In this document: positions 55,863 through 64,000 of the stretch, piece by piece
Numbering within the stretch: the stretch's first letter is position 1
How the letters are laid out: every line of letters starts with the position of its first letter
From: Tumebacillus amylolyticus
Lineage (GTDB): Bacteria; Bacillota; Bacilli; Tumebacillales; Tumebacillaceae
Reading direction: 5' to 3'
Assembly (NCBI RefSeq): GCF_016722965.1
Contig: NZ_JAEQNB010000010.1
Span: forward strand, 1 to 64,000
DNA: 64,000 nucleotides
Translations under genes and position numbers: made by a program
Notes under the pieces: model-generated
The model's input: the letters and a program-made list of their open reading frames with translations, nothing else
What the model was told of the DNA's origin: nothing
Databases searched by the model: none

Positions 55863-57164
55863 TTATTGCGACATGTCTTGTGCGGTGGTCTTGATGTCGT
55901 CGGGAACTGTGACCGGAGGGACGGCGTTGTAGTTCGACAGGGTGAGGTCGAACACCGATTTGTCGGTGCCAATCGTGGTTTCGTTGTGCAGAGATTTTTG
56001 GTAGAGCGTGTCTTTGGCGATGTTGAAGGAGTAGACGGCGTCTCCCACGGTGCCAAGCCCGGCGGGGAGTTGTCCCGTATCGGGATCGACCAGCAGTTTG
56101 CGAATGACCGCAGCGGGGACGGTGCCGGACAGCGTGTAGGTATCGGCCGTTTCGGTCTCGGTGAGGAACGGGGCGAGGAAGTGGCTGTTTTTCGCTCTGT
56201 TGTCTTGCGTGGGCAGCAAGTCCTCAAGGGTGCCGGAGAACGCCGCTTTCCCCCATGTACCGTCCGGGCTCTTCATGAACTCGGTGCCGTCTGCGATGTA
56301 GAATTCAACCGGCTCATTGATCGGGGTGCCGGAGTTGTCCTTGCCCGTAATCGTGCCGACTTCGTGCGCCGTCAACGGGTCGCGGGTGAAGTCGATCGTC
56401 GCGTCCATGGTGAAGTCGGGACCGCTCAGTTTTTCAACAGTGTGGTAGGAAGACAGTTTCGCCATCGCCGCATCGGAACGGTCGAGCAGATCGATGATGC
56501 TCCCGATGGAGTCCGTTTTGGTCGTGTACGTGTTCCCGTGCGTGTGGAACTCATAGGCGAGACGGGCGACCGCTTGGCGTTCCGCGTTGCCTTGCGGGTC
56601 GAACGTCCAAGTTCCCTTGGCGTCTTGGCTTCCTTTGATGAACCCGATGTGTTGCGTGAGCGCCACGAGCGGTTTGGCATAGTCGGAAGTGGCATTCTCG
56701 TCGGCGAAGGTCGAGGTCAAGTTGTAGGAGTTGGCTTGTTCCCCCTTGCCCATCGCCCGTACGAAGAACGCCGCCAACTGCTCGCGGGTGATCGGATCGT
56801 TCGCGCCAAATGTCGTCGCACTCGTCCCTGAAGTCAGTCCCGCCGTGACGAGCGCTCCGACAAAAGGCTGAGCCCACGATTCAACGTCGGTGAATTTCGC
56901 AGAGGCGGTGGGGTTTGGCGTCAGGTTGAGCGCTTTGGAGAGCAAGGTCGCAAATTCTTGACGCGTCATGGTGGCGGCGGGGCGGAAGGTGTTGTCTTCG
57001 TACCCGGCGATGATCCCGGCGTCGATCAACGCCCGAATTTCGGTCTGGGCGTAGGAACTTCCCAAGTCATTGAGTGCGGGAGTCTGAGCGTTTGCCGAGG
57101 AGATCGGCAAAACGGATGAAAGCAGAACGCCTGTCAGGAGGAGAGACGGAAGTTTTCGTTTCAT
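55863..57164 (-). CDS. S-layer homology (SLH) domain protein, 433 aa
   Basis: A secreted protein with a signal peptide ending at SSANA-Q. Three SLH domains occupy about residues 28-195 (ALIDAGIIAGYEDNTFRPAA, then AGLTSGTSATTFGANDPITR, then IGFIKGSQDAKGTWTFDPQG), which bind pyruvylated wall polymer. The C-terminal 230 residues read as a LolA-like beta fold (FTMDATIDFTRDP, EFYIADGTEFMKS), similar to Bacillota lipoproteins of the DUF6612 type. ATG 57164 lies 6 bp after AAGGAGG. Confidence 0.85.
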   Translation of the reverse strand: MKRKLPSLLLTGVLLSSVLPISSANAQTPALNDLGSSYAQTEIRALIDAGIIAGYEDNTFRPAATMTRQEFATLLSKALNLTPNPTASAKFTDVESWAQPFVGALVTAGLTSGTSATTFGANDPITREQLAAFFVRAMGKGEQANSYNLTSTFADENATSDYAKPLVALTQHIGFIKGSQDAKGTWTFDPQGNAERQAVARLAYEFHTHGNTYTTKTDSIGSIIDLLDRSDAAMAKLSSYHTVEKLSGPDFTMDATIDFTRDPLTAHEVGTITGKDNSGTPINEPVEFYIADGTEFMKSPDGTWGKAAFSGTLEDLLPTQDNRAKNSHFLAPFLTETETADTYTLSGTVPAAVIRKLLVDPDTGQLPAGLGTVGDAVYSFNIAKDTLYQKSLHNETTIGTDKSVFDLTLSNYNAVPPVTVPDDIKTTAQDMSQ

Positions 57165-57291
57165 AATGAGCCTCCTTCTAAAAAGAAGATAGAGTGCGGA
57201 CAGGTGTAGCGTTCCCAAAAACCTTTGACAGCGTGCAAGTTTTTGAGGCACGATGATAGACAGAGGATTCACGAGAGGAGATTGACTTTTC

Positions 57292-57714
57292 ATGTATCGA
57301 AATGAAATCAGTGTACGGTTCAACGACTGCGATGCGTTGGGACATGTGAACAACGCGACCTACTATACGTACTTTGAGGAAGCGCGAACGGAGTTGTTCC
57401 GCGTCTTCAACCCGAGTTTGGACATTCACGCCTGGAACTTGATCGTCGCGTCCACGCGATGCGATTTTTTGCAAGAGACGACGTACGCAGAGAAGCTGAC
57501 CGTCTACACCTGGATCTCCCGCCTGGGCTCGTCGAGCTTCGATGTCGAGCAAGCGATTGCGAACGAACAAGGCGAATGGGTCGCCCGAGGCAAAGCCGCC
57601 CTGCTCGGCTACGACTTCACCACCAAAAAAGCCGTCAAGATGTCGGACGACATCCGTCAAAAACTGCTGGAGCACCAAGACGCCCCCGCAAACGTACCGG
57701 CCTTGCGAGAGTAG
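57292..57714 (+). CDS. Acyl-CoA thioesterase, YbgC/4HBT family
   Basis: A 140-aa hotdog-fold thioesterase. The catalytic signature RFNDCDALGHVNNATYYTYFEEAR carries the nucleophilic Asp (DALGHVNN) as in 4-hydroxybenzoyl-CoA thioesterase and YbgC. GAGGAGATT precedes ATG 57292. It stands alone; the substrate is unknown. Confidence 0.87.
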   Translation: MYRNEISVRFNDCDALGHVNNATYYTYFEEARTELFRVFNPSLDIHAWNLIVASTRCDFLQETTYAEKLTVYTWISRLGSSSFDVEQAIANEQGEWVARGKAALLGYDFTTKKAVKMSDDIRQKLLEHQDAPANVPALRE

Positions 57715-57717
57715 CAC

Positions 57718-57760
57718 AAAAAAAGACCTTGGCACCCACGCGTGCCAAGGTCTCTTTTTC
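57718..57760. terminator. Bidirectional terminator
   Basis: AAAAAAAGACCTTGGCA and TGCCAAGGTCTCTTTTT around CCCACGCG. It serves the thioesterase gene and the convergent kinase gene. Confidence 0.9.
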
Positions 57761-59925
57761 TAAAAGCGAATCGTGAACACCGTGCCGACTCCCGGTTCGG
57801 AGGTCACTTCGAGCGTGCCGTTGTGGGACTCGACGATCTTGTGGCAGACGGGCAGGCCGAGGCCAGTGCCTGTGGCTTTGGTGGTGAAGAACGGTTCGAA
57901 GATGCGCTCGATCTGCGCGGGGCTCATCCCGCAGCCGTTGTCGGCGATCTCCAGCACTCCTTCGTTCAGGCGAATCTCGATTCGGCCGTCCGGCTGTTCA
58001 ATCGCATCGAACGCATTGCGCACGAGGTTGATCACGACTTGCTTCAACTCGCGCGGATTGCCTTCCAACCGGAAACCTTCCGTCAACTTCAAGCCCAATT
58101 CCACGCCGCGATAGTTCGCTTCGCCTTTCAACACGAGGAACGTTTCGCGCACCAGTTCCGCCAGATGAATTCCTTCCCATTCGAGCGACTGCGCGGGGCG
58201 TGCCATGCTGAGATACTCGGTCAAGATGGCGTTCATGCGGTCGATTTCCGCTTGCATGACATCGAGGTACATCTGGTGTTCGCCGCCTTGCAAGTCCTTC
58301 GCCAGCAACTGCAAGAACCCGCGCACCGACGTCATCGGGTTGCGAACTTCGTGGGCGATGGTCGCCGCCATCTGCACATAGTTGGAGTGCGCATCGACAC
58401 GGCGGGACAAGAGTTCCCATTCTTGGTAGAGGGTGATGTCTTTGACAAAGATCATGCACCCGTCCGCTTCTTGGGTCAACGGGTTCAAGATCGGGAACAA
58501 ATCGAATTCCAACACGTACTCGCGTCCGAGCACCGACGCTAGCTTTTGAGGCAGGTGTTCGCGGTAGCCTCGTGTCAGCACGTGTTCCACCGCCTGAATC
58601 AACGTGTGATCGCCTTCTTCGAACTGCAGGAGCGTCACATCGGGCAAGCGCTGTCCGATCAAATCGAGCTCGCGTCGGCCGACCAGTTTGCACAGCGCCG
58701 GCGACATGTGCTCAATCTGCAAGTTTGCATCCAACAGCAAGACGTTCAACGCCACCGATTGCAGCAACACTTGCGTCTGCTGGGTCAGGCGGTCGAGAGC
58801 GAATTCTTGGGAGAGGTCGTAGCAGATCACCAACCAGCCCGTGGGTTCGTCCTGAACTTTCGGGAGTTCGCGGAGGGTGACGGAGACCGGAACTTCCTCA
58901 CCGGCGGAGTTCGTGATCAAGCCGATACGGTTCTCCACACGGCGACCAGTGCTCATCTCCCGCAACGGTTGCGAGCTGTCCAACATTCTGTACTTGGAAC
59001 GTCCAAACTCCGGTGTCCAGGAACGCATCTCTTCCGTGCCATATCCAAACAGACTGGAGAAGTACGGGTTCACATACACGACCCGCCCGGTTTCATCCAG
59101 CGTGACCAGCCCCACCGGCATCTGATCAAGTGCTTGACGTTGCTGGTGACGGTAAAAGCGGATGAGGTCGACGGCGTTTTGGAACGCTTGCGGGAGGTCT
59201 TTGAGCAGGTCGAATTGCGAGTCGAGTGTTTCTACAGACAGCGAGTCGCCGTCGTACGTTTTTAACCAGTTGATCAAGTTGTCCTGTTCGCGTTGCAAAT
59301 GTCGTTCTCGACGGGAGTTTCGAATGCCAAGTCCCAACCACGCGGTCAAGGAAATCAAGCAGACCGCAAGCCCGGACACCCAGATCACCGTCGTTTGGGC
59401 GTCGATATTTTCCGTGGATTGGTTGACGTTCAGGACGGCATAGACGTTGTCCCCTTTGAAGAGCGGGACTGCGTAGTTGTACACGCGAACATCTTGAATT
59501 TTTGAAGTGGTGAAATAATATTGCGGCTGGTGAGTGTCCACCAACTTATAAAACTCTCGCGGCAGGGCGGTCTCTACGGTGTAGGGCAACGTGCGCGGGT
59601 TTCGTTCGATGGGCGCGTACGCTACGATTTTGTTCGTCCCGACGACGAACAGAGAGCCGCTCAAGTCATTGGATTTTGGAAATGTCTCATCCAGCAACCG
59701 TTGGAAGCGTTGGTACAACAATTCGTCATTGCCAATGGCAGAAGCAAAGGAAATACTCGGATCGGTCTCCATCCGGTGTTGCAACGTGGCAGAGAGGGCT
59801 GATAACTTCTCCCGTTTTTCGTCATACATGGCATGGAGCGCGACCAGAACCAAAACAATCGTCGTACAGAGCAAGAGCAAGGCCGGAAGAAGCAGCTTCA
59901 AAATCATTGATAGTTTGCGTTTCAT
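57760..59925 (-). CDS. PAS-containing sensor histidine kinase (sporulation-type), 721 aa
   Basis: Two membrane segments (residues about 8-32 and 178-200) enclose an extracytoplasmic sensor domain of about 145 residues (dCACHE-like). A linker, two PAS domains (about 265-385 and 390-500), then a HisKA domain with the phosphoacceptor His in HEVRNPMTSVRGFLQLL, and a HATPase domain (NLVRNAFDAIE, IADNGCGMSP, GTGLGLPVC) follow. The HisKA sequence is of the KinA/KinB/KinC type that feeds the Spo0A phosphorelay; no response regulator lies beside it, as expected for such kinases. ATG 59925 follows AAGGGA. Confidence 0.88.
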   Translation of the reverse strand: MKRKLSMILKLLLPALLLLCTTIVLVLVALHAMYDEKREKLSALSATLQHRMETDPSISFASAIGNDELLYQRFQRLLDETFPKSNDLSGSLFVVGTNKIVAYAPIERNPRTLPYTVETALPREFYKLVDTHQPQYYFTTSKIQDVRVYNYAVPLFKGDNVYAVLNVNQSTENIDAQTTVIWVSGLAVCLISLTAWLGLGIRNSRRERHLQREQDNLINWLKTYDGDSLSVETLDSQFDLLKDLPQAFQNAVDLIRFYRHQQRQALDQMPVGLVTLDETGRVVYVNPYFSSLFGYGTEEMRSWTPEFGRSKYRMLDSSQPLREMSTGRRVENRIGLITNSAGEEVPVSVTLRELPKVQDEPTGWLVICYDLSQEFALDRLTQQTQVLLQSVALNVLLLDANLQIEHMSPALCKLVGRRELDLIGQRLPDVTLLQFEEGDHTLIQAVEHVLTRGYREHLPQKLASVLGREYVLEFDLFPILNPLTQEADGCMIFVKDITLYQEWELLSRRVDAHSNYVQMAATIAHEVRNPMTSVRGFLQLLAKDLQGGEHQMYLDVMQAEIDRMNAILTEYLSMARPAQSLEWEGIHLAELVRETFLVLKGEANYRGVELGLKLTEGFRLEGNPRELKQVVINLVRNAFDAIEQPDGRIEIRLNEGVLEIADNGCGMSPAQIERIFEPFFTTKATGTGLGLPVCHKIVESHNGTLEVTSEPGVGTVFTIRF

Positions 59926-60089
59926 AGGCCAGTCCCTTATGTTTCATAGTCTACTAAATGGCTAGGTTTACAGTCTTTACTATTCCTCTACTATACTCCA
60001 TTTCTACTCATGATTAAAGTTGCATATTTCCAAGAGGATTTCATCCCATTTAACGCGAAGGGTATCGGTCAAGGGAGATGAAAACACTC

Positions 60090-62348
60090 ATGAACCTCGA
60101 TCTGTTGCTCGACGAGTGGAAGCGCACCGAGTCGTTCATGCGCAATGTCACGCACTGGCGCGTGTACCCGTCGCAAGAGGCCGTCTACGCAGACTTCCCG
60201 TTCGTCATGGACGAACGCCTCCAAGACTCGTTGAAGAAAAAAGGCATCCGCCAACTCTACTCGCACCAAGCACAGGCATTCGACACCGTCCAGCGGGGCA
60301 AAAACGCCGTCGTCGTCACTCCGACCGCGTCCGGCAAGACGCTCTGCTACAACTTGCCCGTGCTCAACCGCCTGCTCCACGACCCGTCCGCCCGTGCTCT
60401 CTATCTGTTCCCGACCAAAGCACTCTCTCAGGATCAGATGAAAGAACTGCACGACATGGTGGAACATCTGGAGCAAGACATCAAGACGTTCACCTACGAC
60501 GGCGACACGCCGGTCACCGCCCGCCAAGCGATTCGTCAAGCGGGGCATATCGTCGTGACCAACCCCGACATGTTGCACTCCGGGATTCTGCCGCACCATA
60601 CGAAGTGGGTGAAGCTGTTTGAGAACTTACAGTATGTCGTCATTGACGAAATTCATATGTACCGCGGCGTGTTCGGCTCTCATGTCGCCAACGTCATTCG
60701 ACGTTTGAAGCGCGTTTGCAATTTTTACGGCTCCAACCCGCAATTCATCTGCTGTTCGGCGACGATCGCCAATCCGCGGGAACTTGCGGTGGAGCTGTTC
60801 GGCGAGGAATTTGAACTGATCGATCAATCGGGGGCGCCGCGCGGGGAGAAGCACTTCATTTTTTACAACCCGCCCGTCGTCAACCAGCAGCTCGGCATCC
60901 GCCGCAGTTCGCTGTTGGAAGCGCGCCGCATCGCGACGAGTTTGCTGACCAACGACATTCAAACCATCGTCTTCACCAAAGCGCGTACGCAGGTGGAAGT
61001 GATGCTGACTTATTTGAAGGAAAGCACCGCCGGCGTCGTGCCGCAAAAGTCTGTTCGAGGGTATCGCGGGGGCTACTTGCCCAACGAACGCCGCGAAATT
61101 GAACGGGGGCTTCGGGGCGGCGACGTTCGCGGCGTCGTTTCGACCAACGCGCTGGAACTCGGCATCGACATCGGATCGCTCGAAGCGTGCGTCATCACGG
61201 GCTACCCCGGTACGATTGCCTCCGTCTGGCAACAGGCCGGACGTGCCGGACGTCGACACGAAAAAGCGGTGACCGTACTCGTCGCTTCGTCTGCCCCTCT
61301 CGATCAGTATATTATTCAACATCCCGAGTATTTCTTCGAAGGCTCGCCGGAACACGCATGGGTCCATCCGGAGAATTTGATCATCCTCGTGGACCATATC
61401 AAGTGTGCCGCCTATGAGTTGCCGTTTGAACAGGGGGAGGAGTTCGGCGTGGCGACGACCGAGGAAGTCTTGGACTTTCTCGTCGAAGAGCGCGTGCTGA
61501 ACAAAGCGTCGGACGAGCGGTACTACTGGATGAACGACTCGCTCCCCAGCCACAACATCTCGCTTCGTTCCGCCGCCCAAGAAAACGTTCTGATCATCGA
61601 CATGACGGAGCAAAACCGCGTCATCGGCGAGACGGATCGGTTCTCCGCGCTGACCACCCTGCATGAAAAAGCGATCTACATCCACGAAGGCATCCAATTC
61701 CAAGTCGAGAAACTCGATCTCGAATACGGCAAAGCGTTCGTACGCAAAGTAGACAGCGACTACTACACAGATGCGGAGCTTGCGGTGCAACTGACCGTCC
61801 TCGACGAATTCAAGCATGCGGACGGCGGATCGGTGCAACACGGCTTCGGCGAAGTGGCGGTGAACGCACTGCCGACCATCTACAAAAAAATCAAATTCGA
61901 CACCCACGAGAACCTCGGCTGGGGCAAAATTCACCTGCCCGAAGCGGAACTGCACACGATGTCCTACTGGATCTCCTATGACGAATCCTTCACCAAGGAC
62001 ATGAGCAAGGAAGACATCGAGAGCGGGCTCGTCGGCACCGCGAATCTAGTAAAAGGCGTCGCCCCGATCTACCTCATGTGCGCACCGGGCGACCTGCACG
62101 TCCAACCGCAAGTTCGCGCCGTCCACACGCAGGCCCCGACGGTGTTCCTCTACGACTCCTATCCGGGCGGCATCGGCTTGGCTGACAAGCTCTACGGCGT
62201 GCGCGGGCTCCTGTTCCAGTCCGCGTTGGCGATGCTCAACGACTGCTCCTGCGAAAGCGGCTGCCCGTCGTGCGTCGGGCCTGTCGAAATCGTCGGCGAG
62301 AACGGCAAAGCCGTGACGCGCCGCTTTTTGGAAGCTGTGCAAGAATAG
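60090..62348 (+). CDS. mrfA: MrfA-type DEAD/DEAH-box DNA helicase (YprA)
   Basis: A superfamily 2 helicase of 752 aa: Q-motif region LYSHQAQAFDTV, Walker A TPTASGKTL, motif Ia LFPTKALSQDQ, motif II VIDEIHMYRG, motif III CCSATIANP, motif VI QQAGRAGRRH. A C-terminal Cys cluster (CSCESGCPSC) fits the DUF1998 zinc domain of B. subtilis MrfA (YprA), which repairs mitomycin C damage. MrfB (YprB), its usual exonuclease partner, is not next to it here. ATG 60090 is preferred to ATG 60078, because AAGGGAG directly abuts 60078. Confidence 0.88.
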   Translation: MNLDLLLDEWKRTESFMRNVTHWRVYPSQEAVYADFPFVMDERLQDSLKKKGIRQLYSHQAQAFDTVQRGKNAVVVTPTASGKTLCYNLPVLNRLLHDPSARALYLFPTKALSQDQMKELHDMVEHLEQDIKTFTYDGDTPVTARQAIRQAGHIVVTNPDMLHSGILPHHTKWVKLFENLQYVVIDEIHMYRGVFGSHVANVIRRLKRVCNFYGSNPQFICCSATIANPRELAVELFGEEFELIDQSGAPRGEKHFIFYNPPVVNQQLGIRRSSLLEARRIATSLLTNDIQTIVFTKARTQVEVMLTYLKESTAGVVPQKSVRGYRGGYLPNERREIERGLRGGDVRGVVSTNALELGIDIGSLEACVITGYPGTIASVWQQAGRAGRRHEKAVTVLVASSAPLDQYIIQHPEYFFEGSPEHAWVHPENLIILVDHIKCAAYELPFEQGEEFGVATTEEVLDFLVEERVLNKASDERYYWMNDSLPSHNISLRSAAQENVLIIDMTEQNRVIGETDRFSALTTLHEKAIYIHEGIQFQVEKLDLEYGKAFVRKVDSDYYTDAELAVQLTVLDEFKHADGGSVQHGFGEVAVNALPTIYKKIKFDTHENLGWGKIHLPEAELHTMSYWISYDESFTKDMSKEDIESGLVGTANLVKGVAPIYLMCAPGDLHVQPQVRAVHTQAPTVFLYDSYPGGIGLADKLYGVRGLLFQSALAMLNDCSCESGCPSCVGPVEIVGENGKAVTRRFLEAVQE

Positions 62349-62359
62349 CAAGGTAAAAA

Positions 62360-62386
62360 AGCCTCCACTGATTATCGGTGGAGGCT
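62360..62386 (-). terminator. Hairpin after mrfA, T-run on the minus strand only
   Basis: AGCCTCCAC and GTGGAGGCT pair well around TGATTATCG. The plus strand continues with ATACGATG rather than T residues; on the minus strand it is followed by TTTTTT. It may block antisense transcription or only weakly end mrfA. Confidence 0.55.
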
Positions 62387-62418
62387 ATACGATGTTACTT
62401 TGGAGAGGTGATTCCGTC

Positions 62419-63624
62419 ATGACGTATATCGAACAGGGTACGCCCGCTTTTAAAAAAGCCACGCTCGGCATGTTTGCCGGTGGCTTGAACACGTTTGCCA
62501 TCCTCTACAGCACGCAGCCGCTCATGCCGGAGTTCTCCCGCGAATTTGGCATCACGCCCACAGTCGCAAGTCTGTCGCTGTCCGTCACGACCATCGCGCT
62601 GGCGATCTCGATGTTGCTGATCGGCTCGCTGTCCGAAGCGTGGGGCCGCAAGCCGGTGATGATGTGCTCGCTGTTCGCCGCTTCGGTTTTCGCTGTGCTG
62701 ACGGCGTTCGCTCCAAACTTTCACGTCTTGCTCGGGGCGCGGATTCTGCTTGGCATCGTGCTGGCGGGACTGCCCGCGATTGCGATGGCGTATCTGGGCG
62801 AAGAGATGGACCCGAAAAGCCTCGGCGTGGCGATGGGCTTGTACATCAGCGGAAACTCAATCGGCGGGATGGGCGGTCGGATCATCGTCGGGATGCTGAC
62901 CGACTTTTTCAACTGGCGGGTGGCACTGGCGGGGATCGGATTGCTGAGTGTCATCGCGTCGGTGCTGTTCTGGCTGATCTTGCCGCCGTCGCGCAACTTT
63001 CGGCCGCAACCGCTCAAGATCGGGCTCCTGCTTCGCTCGATGGGCAGCCATCTGAAAGACCCGGGCTTGCTGTGCTTGTACGGCATCGGATTTCTGCTCA
63101 TGGGGAGTTTCGTCATGCTGTACAACTACATCTCGTACCAGTTGATCCAGCCGCCGTTCTCGTTGAGCCAGACGCTGGTCGGTTGGATTTTTATCGTGTA
63201 CATCGTGGGGACGTTTTCCTCGACGTGGATGGGGCGGTTGGCCGACCGCTACGGACGGCGCAAGGTGTTGTGGATTGCGCTGCTCATCATGCTGGTCGGG
63301 GCGGCGGTGACGCTTTCGACGTACCTGCCGCTCAAGATCGCGGGGATCGCGGTGTTCACGTTCGGCTTCTTCGGCGGGCACTCCATCGCCTCTTCGTGGG
63401 TAGGGAGAAGGGCGACGCATGACAAAGCGCAGGCTTCGTCGCTCTACTTGTTCTTCTATTACGCGGGGTCGAGCATCGGAGGGACGATCGGCGGGCTGTT
63501 TTGGATTTCGTTTGGCTGGGGCGGCGTGGTCGCGGCGATTGCGTGCCTGCTGGCTTTGTCGCTGATGCTCTCGTTGCGCTTGTCCCACATTCCGTTGCGT
63601 ACAGAAAAAAAGAGCTCCCACTAG
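62419..63624 (+). CDS. MFS transporter (YnfM/AraJ-like), 401 aa
   Basis: A drug:proton antiporter-type permease. Motif A is GSLSEAWGRKPVMM after helix 2, with the matching GRLADRYGRRKVLW in the second half, and motif C-like GLYISGNSIGGMGGRII in helix 5. The N-terminal region (NTFAILYSTQPLMPEFSREF) is typical of the YnfM/AraJ group. ATG 62419 follows GAGAGGTGATTC. The gene may be co-transcribed with mrfA, 70 bp upstream. Confidence 0.87.
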   Translation: MTYIEQGTPAFKKATLGMFAGGLNTFAILYSTQPLMPEFSREFGITPTVASLSLSVTTIALAISMLLIGSLSEAWGRKPVMMCSLFAASVFAVLTAFAPNFHVLLGARILLGIVLAGLPAIAMAYLGEEMDPKSLGVAMGLYISGNSIGGMGGRIIVGMLTDFFNWRVALAGIGLLSVIASVLFWLILPPSRNFRPQPLKIGLLLRSMGSHLKDPGLLCLYGIGFLLMGSFVMLYNYISYQLIQPPFSLSQTLVGWIFIVYIVGTFSSTWMGRLADRYGRRKVLWIALLIMLVGAAVTLSTYLPLKIAGIAVFTFGFFGGHSIASSWVGRRATHDKAQASSLYLFFYYAGSSIGGTIGGLFWISFGWGGVVAAIACLLALSLMLSLRLSHIPLRTEKKSSH

Positions 63625-63641
63625 CGGGGCTCTTTTTTTTG
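63605..63641. terminator. Bidirectional terminator
   Basis: AAAAAAAGAGCTCCC and GGGGCTCTTTTTTTT around ACTAGC, overlapping the stop codon of the MFS gene. Confidence 0.88.
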
Positions 63642-63647
63642 CTATCC

Positions 63648-63923
63648 TCATGCCAGATTGGCGTATAAGATCAGGAGCAAGCCGGACAGGGCGAGACTTC
63701 CGCTGACGGGATCGTAGAGGTTCTTCCCCGCTCGCATTCGCACCGAGCGAACCATGCAACAGACGACCCACAACAAGCCGGTCAGGAAAAAATACGGTCC
63801 CGCTTCCAGCGTTCCGCCGCGTCCCCCGTCGAACAGGAACGTGCGATAACCGATCACGGTCAAGGCAAGCCACAGCAGCGTATAGAGCCCCAAATACAAA
63901 CTGTACACCCAGGAAATGCGCAC
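63648..63923 (-). CDS. Small membrane protein, 91 aa, unknown
   Basis: Three hydrophobic segments (about residues 5-25, 42-60 and 72-90) separated by basic loops. No family was recognised. Start GTG 63923 lies 8 bp after a GGAGGAGGGG tract; an earlier GTG at 63932 falls directly against it. A weak promoter (TTGGAC, 16 bp, TATAGG on the minus strand) lies at about 63959-63986, near the window edge. Confidence 0.6.
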   Translation of the reverse strand: MRISWVYSLYLGLYTLLWLALTVIGYRTFLFDGGRGGTLEAGPYFFLTGLLWVVCCMVRSVRMRAGKNLYDPVSGSLALSGLLLILYANLA

Positions 63924-64000
63924 GAAGATCACCCCTCCTCCGATGGGCAGAAAGCCCTCCTATATGTGTATTCGGTCATCGTCCAAATTGTGAGAAAAAA

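Overview
This window reads as chromosomal DNA from a spore-forming, Gram-positive member of the Bacillota (class Bacilli). The evidence is a 5S rRNA plus tRNA cluster, strong AGGAGG-type ribosome binding sites, a tRNA-Ala T-box ahead of alaS, a yybP-ykoY manganese riboswitch ahead of a TerC gene, CotF-like spore coat genes, a KinA-type sensor kinase, an S-layer (SLH) protein, LiaFSR, and the order acpS-ydcC-alr-ndoAI-ndoA known from Bacillus subtilis. The GC-rich coding style and gene content would suit Alicyclobacillaceae such as Tumebacillus. That placement is inference only.

Layout. 1-570: 5S rRNA and tRNA-Gly, tRNA-Ile(CAU), tRNA-Pro. 601-8300: an MFS transporter, the foldase PrsA, a YfhP-type membrane hydrolase, three XRE-family regulators (two with TPR arrays) and a small membrane protein. 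8379-18572: one long co-directional operon with a phenylacetate/beta-oxidation half (EthD-like, PaaG, PaaH, a PaaH-like second copy, thiolase) and a branched-chain amino acid half (leucine dehydrogenase, then E1alpha, E1beta, E2 and E3 of a branched-chain 2-oxoacid dehydrogenase). 18669-25417: mixed genes, including a hendecad-repeat coiled-coil protein, an MpsC-domain protein, a degenerate kinase-like protein, a second MFS transporter, Mn-riboswitch-TerC, an alpha/beta hydrolase and a HesB-like protein.

25605-33781 is the most unusual segment. It is a tightly packed operon of a 110-aa unknown, a class III aminotransferase, an acyl-CoA-dehydrogenase-fold flavoprotein that seems to lack the usual catalytic glutamate, an FlK-like thioesterase, an MFS exporter and three different ATP-grasp ligases (PGM1-like, RimK-like, circularly permuted). 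No NRPS or PKS gene is present. It looks like a biosynthetic cluster for a small amide or peptide natural product with its own exporter. Two ABC-2 exporter modules follow (33929-38565). The first has a long hairpin with a U-run between its only visible promoter and its first gene.

38706-41585 encodes a PAS-GGDEF-EAL protein. 41653-46372 holds the acpS-ydcC-alr-ndoAI-ndoA block flanked by small proteins, one His-rich and one built on YIVR repeats. 46733-49748 is the T-box and alaS. 49855-53417 holds a GNAT, LiaFSR and a CbiX/SirB-type chelatase. The remainder carries a Zur-like regulator with a His-rich tail, an MFS transporter, spore coat proteins, an SLH protein, a thioesterase, a sporulation-type sensor kinase, an MrfA-type helicase, a fifth MFS transporter and a small membrane protein. 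All family calls were made by reading motifs by eye. No database search was run.
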